Assembly (NCBI GenBank): GCA_934359535.1
Contig: CAKRLN010000020.1
Span: forward strand, 1 to 16,279
Length of the DNA stretch: 16,279 nt
DNA from: an uncultured Lachnospiraceae bacterium
Lineage (GTDB): Bacteria > Bacillota > Clostridia > Lachnospirales > Lachnospiraceae
Reading direction: 5' to 3'
The notes below the pieces were generated by a model. It was not told the origin of the DNA. It did not search any database and worked only from the letters and a program-made list of their open reading frames with translations. Positions 5,898-14,529 of this stretch are shown in pieces. The stretch's first letter is position 1, and each line of letters opens with the position of its first letter. The position numbers were made by a program, and so were the translations under genes.

Positions 5898-8312
5898 ATG
5901 AAAAAAACAGATTTTACAAAGGACTGGTACTACCGGAGATGGGATGAAGCAGCACCGGGAAAACCGATATCACTGCCACATGATGCAATGTGTGCCGAAC
6001 GCCGAACGCTTTCGAGCAGAGGGCGGCATAACATCGGATGGTTTGAAAGCTTTGACTATGTGTATACAAAGCATTTTTCAGTTGCTGAACAGGAAAAAGA
6101 AAAGACGGTACTTCTTGAATTTGAGGGAATCTACCATAATGCAGAGATCTATGTCAATGGGAAAAAGGCGGCATTCCGGGCATACGGTTATACCGATTTT
6201 TATGTGGACATCACACCGTATCTTGAAATCGGACGGGACAATGAGCTTAAGGTGATCGCAAGAAACGCGGATCAGCCGAACAGCAGATGGTATACTGGTT
6301 CCGGAATTTATCGTCCTGTGTGGATGTATACCGGTGGAGCGTGCCATATCAAGCCATCCGGTCTTAAGATCCACACGGTAGAATGTGATAAAAACAGCCA
6401 TACAGCTGTCCTTCATATTGAGGCAGCTGTAACCGGAAAAGGAGATGGTGTGATCCAGATCTATGATCCGGACGGAGCATTGAAAGCTGAGCAGAAGGTG
6501 AGTGGGGAGGAGCTTCTTTGTACGGAAATAAAGCTTTCTGATGTAAGACTCTGGAATCTCGATACACCGGAGCTTTATACGTGTGTCATGCAGTTTGACG
6601 GAGACGAGGAGACGGTTTCTTTTGGAATCCGCACGGTAAGCTGGGATGCCAAGAAAGGAATTGCAGTCAATGGTGAGCACGTAATCTTAAAGGGAGCCTG
6701 CATCCATCATGACAATGGGGTACTTGGAGCCTGTGCATTTCCAGAGGCAGAAGAGCGTAAGATCCGGATTTTAAAGGAAACCGGATATAATGCGATCCGC
6801 AGTGCGCATAATCCGTGTTCCAAGGCGATGTTAGAAGCGTGTGACAGGCTTGGCATGTTTGTAATGGATGAGTATGTGGACATGTGGTATATCCACAAAA
6901 ATGAATACGATTATGCCACAGATATGAGAAAATGGTGGAAACAGGATCTGTTTGAGATGGTGGAGAAAGATTATAACCATCCAAGTGTTCTTTTATATTC
7001 GACTGGAAATGAGGTTGCGGAGACCGGACAGAAGGAAGGAATCGAACTGACCGGACAGATGACAGAGTATCTGCACGGACTCGATGGAACGAGACCGGTG
7101 ACCTGTGGCATTAATATTTTCTTTAATTTTCTGTACTCCATGGGCTTTGGCGTTTACAGTGATGATAAGGCAAAAAAGGAAGCACGGGAATCGGAAACTG
7201 GAAAGAAAAAGAAGAAAAAAACGGTTGGAAGTGAATTTTATAATACACTGGCAGGGCTTCTTGGGGATAAGACCATGAAGATCGGAGCAACGTTACATAT
7301 GTGCGATGTCAAAACAAGGGATGCCTATGCTAATATGGACGTTGCAGGCTATAATTATGGCATTTTCCGTTATAGGCATGACCTGAAAAAGTATCCAGAT
7401 CGTCTGATCCTGGGAAGTGAGACATTTTGTAAGGACGCCTATGATTTTTATGAGCTTGCCAAAAAAGAACCAAGGATCGTCGGCGATTTCGTATGGGCGG
7501 GCATGGATTACATGGGCGAAGCAGGAATCGGATCCTGGGAATACAGTGACTATGCACCGATGGAAACGGAGAATCCGGGATGGCTGACAGCAGGAAGCGG
7601 GCGCATCAATATCCTGGGCTTTCCACTTGGCGAGGCAGCCTATACAAGTGTCGCACTGGAACAGGAAAAGGGACCACGTATCGCAGTCAGACCGGTTTAC
7701 CAGAAGGGCAGACACACACCGTCTGCATGGAAAATGACGGATGCAATGGAAAGCTGGAGCTGGAGAGGCTGCGAAGGACAAAAGGCGGTCGTAGAAGTCT
7801 ATGCAAGAGCAGCGAAGGTGGAGCTTTACGTAAATGGAAGACTATCTGGAACGAAGCGGTTCAAAAAGGGCTGCAATGTTGAATTTACAGTGCCTTATGA
7901 AAATGGAACACTTGAGGCCATTACCTATGATGCAGATGGAAACAAAATTGCAGCGAAAGCTTTAAAAACAGCCGGGGAGGATACAAGATTGTCATTGCTT
8001 CCGGAAACAGATGCGATCAAAGAAGGTGGTCTTGGCTATATCCGGCTGCGTTATACAGATTCCGAGGGAATATGGAAGCCGATGGAAAAGCATCACATCC
8101 GGATTCAGGTGGAAAACGGAACACGGATGGGCTTTGGTAATGCGTGTCCGTTTAATGCGGATGGCTACTGGAAGGATGCCACAAAAACCTATTACGGGGA
8201 AGCACTTGCCGTGGTACGTGCAGATGGGGAAAAACCAGTGCATATCCGGGTGAGCGATGAAATGAAAGAATATCATCTGGATATACCAGTTGTATGCAAG
8301 GCAGAGGCATAA
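5898..8312 (+). CDS. Glycoside hydrolase family 2 (beta-galactosidase-like), DUF4982-type, cytoplasmic
   Basis: An 804-residue GH2 enzyme. Domains in order: N-terminal jelly-roll sugar-binding domain (about 1-155, including EFEGIYHNAEIYVNGK), an Ig-like domain (about 160-250), and the TIM barrel (about 255-560). A DUF4982-like domain follows (about 615-680, SWRGCEGQ and VELYVNGRLSG), then a C-terminal Ig-like domain. The catalytic acid/base is Glu372 in STGNEV and the nucleophile is Glu508 in LGSETF. The ILKGACIHHDNG and YNAIRSAHNP motifs are typical of the family. There is no signal peptide, so it acts inside the cell. An unusual Lys-rich segment (GKKKKKKT, near residues 434-441) sits in the barrel, encoded by an A-rich tract. 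The start is ATG 5898, chosen by its RBS. Beta-galactosidase is the default guess; beta-glucuronidase, beta-mannosidase or another beta-glycosidase is possible. It is followed 24 bases later by the rhamnosidase. Confidence 0.88.
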   Translation: MKKTDFTKDWYYRRWDEAAPGKPISLPHDAMCAERRTLSSRGRHNIGWFESFDYVYTKHFSVAEQEKEKTVLLEFEGIYHNAEIYVNGKKAAFRAYGYTDFYVDITPYLEIGRDNELKVIARNADQPNSRWYTGSGIYRPVWMYTGGACHIKPSGLKIHTVECDKNSHTAVLHIEAAVTGKGDGVIQIYDPDGALKAEQKVSGEELLCTEIKLSDVRLWNLDTPELYTCVMQFDGDEETVSFGIRTVSWDAKKGIAVNGEHVILKGACIHHDNGVLGACAFPEAEERKIRILKETGYNAIRSAHNPCSKAMLEACDRLGMFVMDEYVDMWYIHKNEYDYATDMRKWWKQDLFEMVEKDYNHPSVLLYSTGNEVAETGQKEGIELTGQMTEYLHGLDGTRPVTCGINIFFNFLYSMGFGVYSDDKAKKEARESETGKKKKKKTVGSEFYNTLAGLLGDKTMKIGATLHMCDVKTRDAYANMDVAGYNYGIFRYRHDLKKYPDRLILGSETFCKDAYDFYELAKKEPRIVGDFVWAGMDYMGEAGIGSWEYSDYAPMETENPGWLTAGSGRINILGFPLGEAAYTSVALEQEKGPRIAVRPVYQKGRHTPSAWKMTDAMESWSWRGCEGQKAVVEVYARAAKVELYVNGRLSGTKRFKKGCNVEFTVPYENGTLEAITYDADGNKIAAKALKTAGEDTRLSLLPETDAIKEGGLGYIRLRYTDSEGIWKPMEKHHIRIQVENGTRMGFGNACPFNADGYWKDATKTYYGEALAVVRADGEKPVHIRVSDEMKEYHLDIPVVCKAEA

Positions 8313-8324
8313 TGCAGAAAAAAC

Positions 8325-8329
8325 AGGAG
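8325..8329 (+). promoter_or_regulatory. Ribosome binding site deciding the GH78 start
   Basis: AGGAG at 8325-8329 is only 1 base from ATG 8331 but 7 bases from the in-frame ATG 8337. The second ATG is therefore the better start, removing two residues. Confidence 0.7.
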
Positions 8330-8336
8330 AATGATC

Positions 8337-10931
8337 ATGATCAGGGTAAGAAAATTTACATGTGAAAACTTAAAAACAGGATGTGTCACCGATAAAGAAC
8401 ACCCCGCTTTTTCTTTTTCTATTGAAAGTGACCGGATAGGAGCTTCCATTAAGGAGGCAAAGCTTCAGATCGGAGACTGGGAGAAGCACACAAAAGAGCA
8501 GATTGCGGTACATTATGATGGAACAAAACTGCTTCCATTTACCAGATATGAAGCAAAGCTTACCGTGTGGGACGATGCAGGATATGAAGCAAAAAGCGTG
8601 ATTTCCTTTGAGACCGGCCGAATGGGAACACCGTGGCAGGCAGGATGGATTACAGACGGGGAATATCATTTTACGGAGAAAAAAGTATCTCCGGTTCCTA
8701 TGGTATTCCGGAAGCGTATTTCGTGCACAAAGGAGATAAAAAGTGCCAGAATTTATGCGACTGCAATGGGAATCTATGAGATTGCATTAAACAGGAAAAA
8801 GGTAGGGGAAGATTATTTTGCTCCGGGCTTTACCTCGTATCAGTCAAGGCTCATGTATCAGACGTATGATGTCACAAAATCCTTAAAAGAGGAAAATACG
8901 CTTACGGCTACCGTGGCAGGTGGATGGGCAGTCGGTTCTTTTGTATTCACAAGAAAAAACAGGATTACTGCAGACCGTCAGGCACTTCTTCTTGAGCTTC
9001 GCATTACTTATGTGGACGGAAGTACTGAAGTGATCGGAACCGGACCGGACTGGGAGGTGTCCATGGACGGACCGGTGCGTGCTGCAGACTGGTACGATGG
9101 GGAATGTTATGATGCCACGGTTTGTGAAAATAATATGTCGTGGCATCCGGCATCGCCGGAATTCCTGCGTGTCCATCCGAAGATTACAGCATCTGAAGGA
9201 GCCATGGTTCGTGCGCATGAGACACTTACACCTGTCAGATGTACAAAGACAAAAGAAGGGCTTATCTACGATTTTGGACAGAATTTTGCCGGTGTAGCAG
9301 AGCTTTTTCTTGATGGGAAAGCTGGACAGAAAATTACGGTTTGTCATGCAGAAATTCTGAATCCGGATGGGACATTAAATGTAAAGTTTTTAAGAACGGC
9401 AAAAGCAACACTTACTTATACATGCCGGGACGGAAAACAGTTATATTCTCCGCATTTTACGTATATGGGATTCCGGTACATCTGTGTGTCCGGTATTGAA
9501 GAGGCAGATCTTACAGTTGTGGCAAGGGCAGTGTATTCGGATGTGGAACAAAAGGGAAGCTTTGCATGCTCCTCAGAGAAGCTGAATCAGCTTCAGAGCA
9601 ATATTACCTGGAGTGCAAAATCCAATTTTATGGATATCCCGACAGACTGTCCGCAGCGCGATGAGCGTATGGGATGGACTGGTGATATAGCGGTATTTGC
9701 ACCGACAGCATGTTATAATTTCGATATGACACGTTTCCTGGACAAGTGGCTTATGGATGTGCAGGCAGAGCAGTTAAAAACAGGCGGGATTCCAAACACG
9801 GTTCCAGCACAGGGGTATGGATTTCCGGCAACAATGCCGGCTATGGCAGTGGAATTCTGGGGAGATGCCTGTATTCTGGTTCCATGGGCGTTGTATCAGG
9901 CAGAAGGAGATAAGGGCATTCTGGAAAAATACTACGATATGATGAAACGGTATGTAGATGCCTGCCGGTTTTGGGCTTCTCTTTTCAGCATTGGAAAACA
10001 CCGTTATCTGTGGCATACACCATCGGTATTGCATTTCGGGGACTGGATTGCACCGGATGTCCCAAAGATGAGCCAGTGGCAGAAGCGGAGCAAATGGACG
10101 GCAACGGCAAGCTTAAAGCATACGAGTGAGCTGCTTGTGCAGATTGCAGAGATCCTTGGAAAAAATGAGGATGCCAAAAAGTATAAGAAGGTCAGTGACG
10201 GGGCAAAAGAAGCATACCGCGGTATTTTAACTGATGGAAATGGAAAGCTGAAAGAGGAATTCCAGACGGGGTATGTACTGCCATTATATTTTGACATTTT
10301 TGACGGGCAGGAAAAGAAAAAGGCTGCCGGATATCTGGCAGAGCTTGTAAGAAAAAATGATTACTGTATCGGAACCGGATTTCCAGGAACACCATATATC
10401 CTGTTTGCTCTTGCAGACAATGGCAAAAAAGAAGAAGCGTACCGGATGCTGATGAATGAAAAATGTCCATCCTGGCTGTATGAGGTAAAAATGGGTGCAA
10501 CAACGATCTGGGAGCGCTGGGATGGTCTTTCGGAGGACGGAACCTGCCCGATCAGCAATGACGGAACGGATATGATGATCTCTTATAACCACTATGCAAG
10601 CGGAGCGGTCGGGGATTTTTTCTATCGGAGAATTGCAGGGATTGAGCCGGTTACTCCTGGATATAAGAGCTTTCAGATCTGTCCGGTTCCAGGCGGTGGT
10701 CTGACATGGGCAAAGGCACAGCTTGAAACACCATATGGCAAGATTCAGTCTGACTGGGAGATTACGGGCGGACAGTTTAGGATCCGTGCAATGGTTCCGG
10801 CCGGGTGTGAATGTACACTTGTGCTCCCGGATGGAAGCAGGGAGAGGCTTTTTAGCGGGAGCTATGAGAGAAGCTGCCCGATACTGGGAGAAAAAGGCTT
10901 AAGAGATGAAAAAGATCGGAGAATCATATGA
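8337..10931 (+). CDS. Glycoside hydrolase family 78 alpha-L-rhamnosidase, cytoplasmic
   Basis: An 864-residue GH78 enzyme that releases terminal alpha-linked L-rhamnose. N-terminal beta-sandwich domains cover about residues 1-400, including the rhamnosidase N-type stretch near 136-165 and YDFGQNFAG near 305. An (alpha/alpha)6 barrel (about 410-760) and a C-terminal beta-sandwich follow. The barrel holds DCPQRDERMGWTGD (437-450). By comparison with the Streptomyces avermitilis enzyme, Asp437, Glu443 (general acid), Trp447 and Asp450 form the active site. Glu726 in TIWERWDG is the expected general base. All expected catalytic residues are intact and the length is normal. There is no signal peptide, so the substrate must be imported. 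Its stop overlaps the transporter start (ATGA, 10928-10931), indicating tight coupling. Likely substrates are rhamnosylated plant glycosides or pectic oligosaccharides (inference). Confidence 0.93.
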   Translation: MIRVRKFTCENLKTGCVTDKEHPAFSFSIESDRIGASIKEAKLQIGDWEKHTKEQIAVHYDGTKLLPFTRYEAKLTVWDDAGYEAKSVISFETGRMGTPWQAGWITDGEYHFTEKKVSPVPMVFRKRISCTKEIKSARIYATAMGIYEIALNRKKVGEDYFAPGFTSYQSRLMYQTYDVTKSLKEENTLTATVAGGWAVGSFVFTRKNRITADRQALLLELRITYVDGSTEVIGTGPDWEVSMDGPVRAADWYDGECYDATVCENNMSWHPASPEFLRVHPKITASEGAMVRAHETLTPVRCTKTKEGLIYDFGQNFAGVAELFLDGKAGQKITVCHAEILNPDGTLNVKFLRTAKATLTYTCRDGKQLYSPHFTYMGFRYICVSGIEEADLTVVARAVYSDVEQKGSFACSSEKLNQLQSNITWSAKSNFMDIPTDCPQRDERMGWTGDIAVFAPTACYNFDMTRFLDKWLMDVQAEQLKTGGIPNTVPAQGYGFPATMPAMAVEFWGDACILVPWALYQAEGDKGILEKYYDMMKRYVDACRFWASLFSIGKHRYLWHTPSVLHFGDWIAPDVPKMSQWQKRSKWTATASLKHTSELLVQIAEILGKNEDAKKYKKVSDGAKEAYRGILTDGNGKLKEEFQTGYVLPLYFDIFDGQEKKKAAGYLAELVRKNDYCIGTGFPGTPYILFALADNGKKEEAYRMLMNEKCPSWLYEVKMGATTIWERWDGLSEDGTCPISNDGTDMMISYNHYASGAVGDFFYRRIAGIEPVTPGYKSFQICPVPGGGLTWAKAQLETPYGKIQSDWEITGGQFRIRAMVPAGCECTLVLPDGSRERLFSGSYERSCPILGEKGLRDEKDRRII

Positions 10932-12409
10932 ATAATCAAAAGAAAACGATCTGGAGCAATCCAGTATTTGGTTCCAAAATTAAATCAAACGATGTAAAAT
11001 TGCCAGAAATGCTGATCGGATATTTTATCGGTCCGTTTGGGGCATTGCTTGCATCGGGTATCTATACAAGTATCCTTCAGAACTATTTTACCGATGTCCT
11101 GAAAATGGATCTGTCATTTTTAACAACCTTGCAGCTTGTATCTACAATATTTATTGTTGCGGCAAACCTGATTGTTGGACAGCTGATCGAGCGTACAAAG
11201 AGCATGGCAGGAAAAGCAAGACCATGGATTTTGTTATCTGCGCTTACCATGTCCGTTGCGAGTGTCCTGATGTTTATTGTTCCGTTCGAAGGAACTGCGA
11301 AAATGGTCTGGATTGCGATTGCCTATAATCTGTTTTATGCAGTTGCCTACCCAATCTATAATACAGCAAATTCGACACTGATCCCGTTGTCTACAAGAAA
11401 CAGTAAGCAGAGAGGAACACTCGCATCGTTTACGAATGTTGCAGGACTTGGGGTTATGGGAGCGGGCTCCATGGTATTCCCGATCCTTGTTTCCTTTGCT
11501 TTAAAGGAAAATAAGCATCTGTGGTTCCTTGCAATGCTTGCGATTGCCATTTTTTCCGCGCTGACGATTTATCTGCAGTTTTTATTTACAAGAGAGCGTG
11601 TAACAGAAGAACTTCTTTCCAGTGTAACAGATGCTGACAGTCAGAAAACAAAGGCACCATCGCTAAAAGCACAGCTTTCTGCGGTTGCCAGTGAAAAAAC
11701 ATGGTGGATTGTAATGCTTTTTTACATGGGCTTCCAGTGGAGTGGGGCAATGAAAAATGGTTCCATGTCTTATTATTGTAAATGGGTTTTGGATAATTCC
11801 TTTTTTGGAAATGCGGATGCATGGGGAGCCTCCCAGTCACTGCTTTCGATTATGGGAGCTGTTCCGATGGCAGTTGCAGCTGTGATTGTCATCCCGCTTT
11901 GCAACAAATATGGAAAACGGATCGTATGTATGCTTGGAATGCTGCTTGGTGCAGTGGGCGGTGTCATCGCAATCCTTGGAAACGGACATATCGTTCCGGT
12001 CGCAGCAGGGGTTGCATTAAAATGTCTTGGATCTGCACCGGCATGCTATATGATTCTTGCACTGCTTGCAGATGTGATTGATCATATTGAATACAAAAAA
12101 GAAATCCGGACAGATGGGCTTACCATGTCGATCTACAGCTCGATCATGGTGGCGGGGACTCCGGTATGTAATGCGATTTTCAGTGCAGTGCTGAAGATGA
12201 GCGGATATGATCAGAATGCCGATGTGGCGCTTGGGCTTCTTGGCCAGATGCAGGCAGCAAAGACGGCCATTTCCGTAAGCTACATCTGGGTAGAGACGGT
12301 TGCGTATGTGGTCTGTGCAGTATTAATTTTCTTCTTTACAATTGAAAAGCATCTGCCAGAGGAACAGGAGGCAATTGTGGCAAGAAAAAATGCAAATAAA
12401 AATGTATAG
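10928..12409 (+). CDS. GPH-family (MelB-like) sugar/glycoside transporter, MFS fold
   Basis: A 493-residue, 12-helix membrane protein of the glycoside-pentoside-hexuronide:cation symporter family. Diagnostic features are the short polar N-terminus leading into GYFIGPFGALLASG, the NYFTDVL motif (52-58), the loop ERTKSMAGKARPW (88-100), and a central cytoplasmic loop near residues 225-255. It starts within the GH78 stop codon, with GGAGA at 10918-10922 as RBS, so it is produced together with the rhamnosidase and presumably imports its substrate. Oddity: at the positions where MelB has its cation-binding Asp55, Asp59 and Asp124, this protein appears to have Ile76, Asn80 and Asn145 (alignment by eye). 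Coupling ion and mechanism may thus differ from classical Na+ symport. Substrate specificity cannot be read from sequence; the neighbouring enzymes suggest a rhamnose-containing glycoside. Confidence 0.88.
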   Translation: MNNQKKTIWSNPVFGSKIKSNDVKLPEMLIGYFIGPFGALLASGIYTSILQNYFTDVLKMDLSFLTTLQLVSTIFIVAANLIVGQLIERTKSMAGKARPWILLSALTMSVASVLMFIVPFEGTAKMVWIAIAYNLFYAVAYPIYNTANSTLIPLSTRNSKQRGTLASFTNVAGLGVMGAGSMVFPILVSFALKENKHLWFLAMLAIAIFSALTIYLQFLFTRERVTEELLSSVTDADSQKTKAPSLKAQLSAVASEKTWWIVMLFYMGFQWSGAMKNGSMSYYCKWVLDNSFFGNADAWGASQSLLSIMGAVPMAVAAVIVIPLCNKYGKRIVCMLGMLLGAVGGVIAILGNGHIVPVAAGVALKCLGSAPACYMILALLADVIDHIEYKKEIRTDGLTMSIYSSIMVAGTPVCNAIFSAVLKMSGYDQNADVALGLLGQMQAAKTAISVSYIWVETVAYVVCAVLIFFFTIEKHLPEEQEAIVARKNANKNV

Positions 12410-12438
12410 AAAGCATACTATTCAGAAAAAAGGTTATC

Positions 12439-12447
12439 TGCTATAAT
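12439..12447 (+). promoter_or_regulatory. Extended -10 promoter of the two-component operon
   Basis: TGCTATAAT at 12439-12447 is a perfect TG-N-TATAAT element. The -35 position (TATTCA, 12419-12424, 17-base spacer) is weak. Expected start is near 12454, giving a leader of about 33 bases. This makes the regulator genes independent of the transporter transcript. Confidence 0.65.
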
Positions 12448-12473
12448 GAGCATAGCAAAACGATATCGGTTAT

Positions 12474-12477
12474 GGAG
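12474..12477 (+). promoter_or_regulatory. Ribosome binding site deciding the response regulator start
   Basis: GGAG at 12474-12477 lies 9 bases before ATG 12487. The earlier in-frame ATG at 12472 overlaps this site and has no Shine-Dalgarno of its own. The protein from 12487 begins MIQIAVVEDD, the normal start of a receiver domain. Confidence 0.65.
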
Positions 12478-12486
12478 CGATGGAAC

Positions 12487-13197
12487 ATGATTCAAATTGC
12501 AGTGGTAGAGGATGATCCGAAATACCGCAGACAGCTTTCGGATTATCTCAGACAGTATGAGAAAGAAAGTGGAGAAAAATTCCATATCACCGTATTTTCA
12601 GATGGAGATGAGATCGTAGAGCATTATAAGGCAGACTATGATATTATTCTGATGGATGTTGAAATGACCTTTATGGATGGCATGACGGCAGCAGAGAAAA
12701 TACGGGAGCTTGACAGTGAGGTAGTCATTATTTTTATTACGAATATGCCGCAGTATGCCATGAAAGGCTATACGGTTGATGCACTTGACTATGTGTTAAA
12801 GCCGATCAGCTATTATGCATTTTCCCAGAGGATCGACCGGGCATTGTCTAGGATGAAAAAGCGTACAAAGCAGTATACGATTATTCCGTTAAAGGGTGGC
12901 ATTAAAAAGCTGGATATTGCGAAGATTACGTATATCGAGGTGCAGGATCACAATCTTTTATATCACACGAAGGAGCAGGATTTCCTGACAAAAGGAGCAC
13001 TTTCCGAGGCGGAAGAGGAGCTTCGGGAAAAACACTTTTTCCGTTGCAATAAATGTTACCTTGTAAATCTGGAATATGTTGAGACGGTACAGAATAACGA
13101 TGTGCTGGTCGGAGATGTATGGATCCAGGTCAGCCGTGCCAAGAAGAAAGCGCTTTTGGATGCTTTGAATGATTATATGAATGAGGTAAGCAAATGA
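12487..13197 (+). CDS. LytTR-family response regulator (AgrA/LytR-like)
   Basis: A 236-residue transcription regulator. The receiver domain covers about residues 1-120, with acidic Asp9/Asp10, the phosphoacceptor Asp57 in ILMDVEM, Thr85 and Lys105 in YVLKPIS, all as expected for a phosphorylatable receiver. The C-terminal LytTR DNA-binding domain covers about 128-232 (LKGGIKKLDIAKITYIEV, HFFRCNKCYLVNL, and VSRAKKKALLDAL). LytTR proteins bind short direct repeats spaced by about one helical turn of separation and usually activate. The gene overlaps the kinase start (ATGA, 13194-13197). Its target is not shown directly; an imperfect LytTR-like repeat lies before the GH3 operon at 2076-2106. It could equally act on its own operon or elsewhere. 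Confidence 0.92.
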   Translation: MIQIAVVEDDPKYRRQLSDYLRQYEKESGEKFHITVFSDGDEIVEHYKADYDIILMDVEMTFMDGMTAAEKIRELDSEVVIIFITNMPQYAMKGYTVDALDYVLKPISYYAFSQRIDRALSRMKKRTKQYTIIPLKGGIKKLDIAKITYIEVQDHNLLYHTKEQDFLTKGALSEAEEELREKHFFRCNKCYLVNLEYVETVQNNDVLVGDVWIQVSRAKKKALLDALNDYMNEVSK

Positions 13198-14513
13198 TGG
13201 AACATTATACATTAAACCTCAACAATACCCCTGGGATTTATTATGCGGTTTCCTATGTGATCAGTGCCAGCCTGTATATCAGCCTTAATAAGAAACGGGA
13301 ACATGGAAAGAGCCGTCTGGTTACGCAGGGGGTTCTTTCTGTTTTACTCTGTGCTTTTATGATGCTGACCGATCAGATTACGGTCCGGTTATTTATTCCC
13401 TGTATGGCGGTTGAAATCGGATTAATCTGGCTTTCCATCCATCTGACCTGTGAGATGGACTGGCGCAAGTCTGCATATTTCTGTGTCCGTGCATTTATCC
13501 TTGGTGAGCTTGCAGCATCCCTGGACTGGCAGATTTTTTATTACGGATTGATGAACTGGGGAATTGAATTAAATATGTGGTGGAATCTTGCAGTATTTGC
13601 TGTAGCCTATGGAACAGTTTTTTCCGTTATGTATTTTCTGGAACGTAGCTATAAAAAGGAAAATGAGAGATTGCGTGTTAATGCTAGGGAGCTTAAGGTT
13701 AGTGTTTTTCTGGCATTTTTTGTTTATCTGATGAGTAATATGAGTTATGTATTCCAGAAAACACCATTCAGCAGTCAGTTTCCAGCGGAAATGTTTACGA
13801 TCCGCACGTTAGTCGATCTTGGAGGAGTTGGAATACTGTATGCATATCATATGCAGATTCAGGAAGTTAATATGAAGCTGGAAAATGAGTATCTGCAAAA
13901 TATGCTTCATATGCAATACGAAAATTATAAAATTTCGGAGGAAAGTATTGCACTTGTCAACCAGAAGTATCATGATATGAAGCATCAGATCGCCTTTTTG
14001 CGTTCTTCTGTCGATGAGGATGAGAAAAAGGAATATCTTGATCAGATGGAGCATGAGATTAAGTGCTATGAGGCACAGAATAAGACCGGAAACAAGGTAC
14101 TTGATACGATCCTCACTGCAAAATCACTGCAATGCCAGAATCAAAAGATCAGCCTTACCTGTGTTGCAGATGGAAAAGAACTTGATTTTATGGAGCCGAT
14201 GGACATCAGTGCATTGTTTGGAAATGCATTGGATAATGCGATTGAAAGCGTAAAAAAGCTTGCTGATCCGGAGAAACGGCTGATCCATCTGTCCGTATCC
14301 AGACAGAAGAATTTTCTGCGCATCAAAGTGGAAAACTGTTTTGAGGGGGAGTTGGAATTTGAAAATGGCATGCCAAAGACGACAAAGCATAATAAAAGGT
14401 ATCATGGCTATGGAATGAAGAGTATTCAAAGGATCGTTGAAAAATACAATGGATCAGTCACTGTTCGTCCAAAGGATGGGTGGTTTGAGCTTCGTATACT
14501 GATTACATTGTAG
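13194..14513 (+). CDS. GHKL-type sensor histidine kinase (AgrC-like)
   Basis: A 439-residue membrane kinase, cognate partner of the LytTR regulator with which it shares an ATGA overlap. The N-terminal half (about 12-220) has six or seven hydrophobic helices and no large extracellular domain, as in AgrC-like receptors. A coiled-coil stretch near 222-258 leads to the phosphorylation motif YHDMKHQI; His260 is the likely phosphorylated residue. The ATPase region has an N-box with Asn344 and Asn347 (FGNALDNAIES) and a G-box with Gly405 and Gly407 (YHGYGMKSI). AgrC homologues sense cyclic peptides, but no AgrD/AgrB-like gene is present here, so the ligand is unknown; a sugar, peptide or N-acyl amino acid are possibilities. 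GAGG at 13183-13186 is the RBS for ATG 13194; ATG 13197 is an alternative. Confidence 0.9.
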   Translation: MMEHYTLNLNNTPGIYYAVSYVISASLYISLNKKREHGKSRLVTQGVLSVLLCAFMMLTDQITVRLFIPCMAVEIGLIWLSIHLTCEMDWRKSAYFCVRAFILGELAASLDWQIFYYGLMNWGIELNMWWNLAVFAVAYGTVFSVMYFLERSYKKENERLRVNARELKVSVFLAFFVYLMSNMSYVFQKTPFSSQFPAEMFTIRTLVDLGGVGILYAYHMQIQEVNMKLENEYLQNMLHMQYENYKISEESIALVNQKYHDMKHQIAFLRSSVDEDEKKEYLDQMEHEIKCYEAQNKTGNKVLDTILTAKSLQCQNQKISLTCVADGKELDFMEPMDISALFGNALDNAIESVKKLADPEKRLIHLSVSRQKNFLRIKVENCFEGELEFENGMPKTTKHNKRYHGYGMKSIQRIVEKYNGSVTVRPKDGWFELRILITL

Positions 14514-14529
14514 GAAAGAGAGGACAGCA

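Noticed and set aside
6078..6680. 200-codon open frame on the - strand inside the GH2 gene
   Set aside because: It lies fully antisense to a clear GH2 gene, its translation shows no recognisable domain, and it lacks a convincing RBS. It is a shadow of the + strand coding pattern.
7293..7781. 162-codon - strand open frame in the GH2 gene, and similar antisense frames at 890-1231, 8883-9347 and 15612-15923
   Set aside because: All oppose well-supported genes, are rich in His/Cys/Ser typical of antisense translation, and have no family resemblance.
12432..12473. GGTTAT repeated at 12432-12437 and 12468-12473 around the two-component promoter, considered as LytTR autoregulatory sites
   Set aside because: The copies are 36 bases apart, not the 21-22 expected, and each matches the LytTR consensus poorly.
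12472..12486. Earlier ATG for the response regulator (MERWN extension)
   Set aside because: No RBS precedes it, and the receiver domain normally begins where the 12487 ATG places it.
12410..12486. Search for a small AgrD-like signal peptide gene near the GHKL kinase
   Set aside because: The gaps at 12410-12486 and 14514-14529 are too short or have no peptide-coding frame with an RBS.
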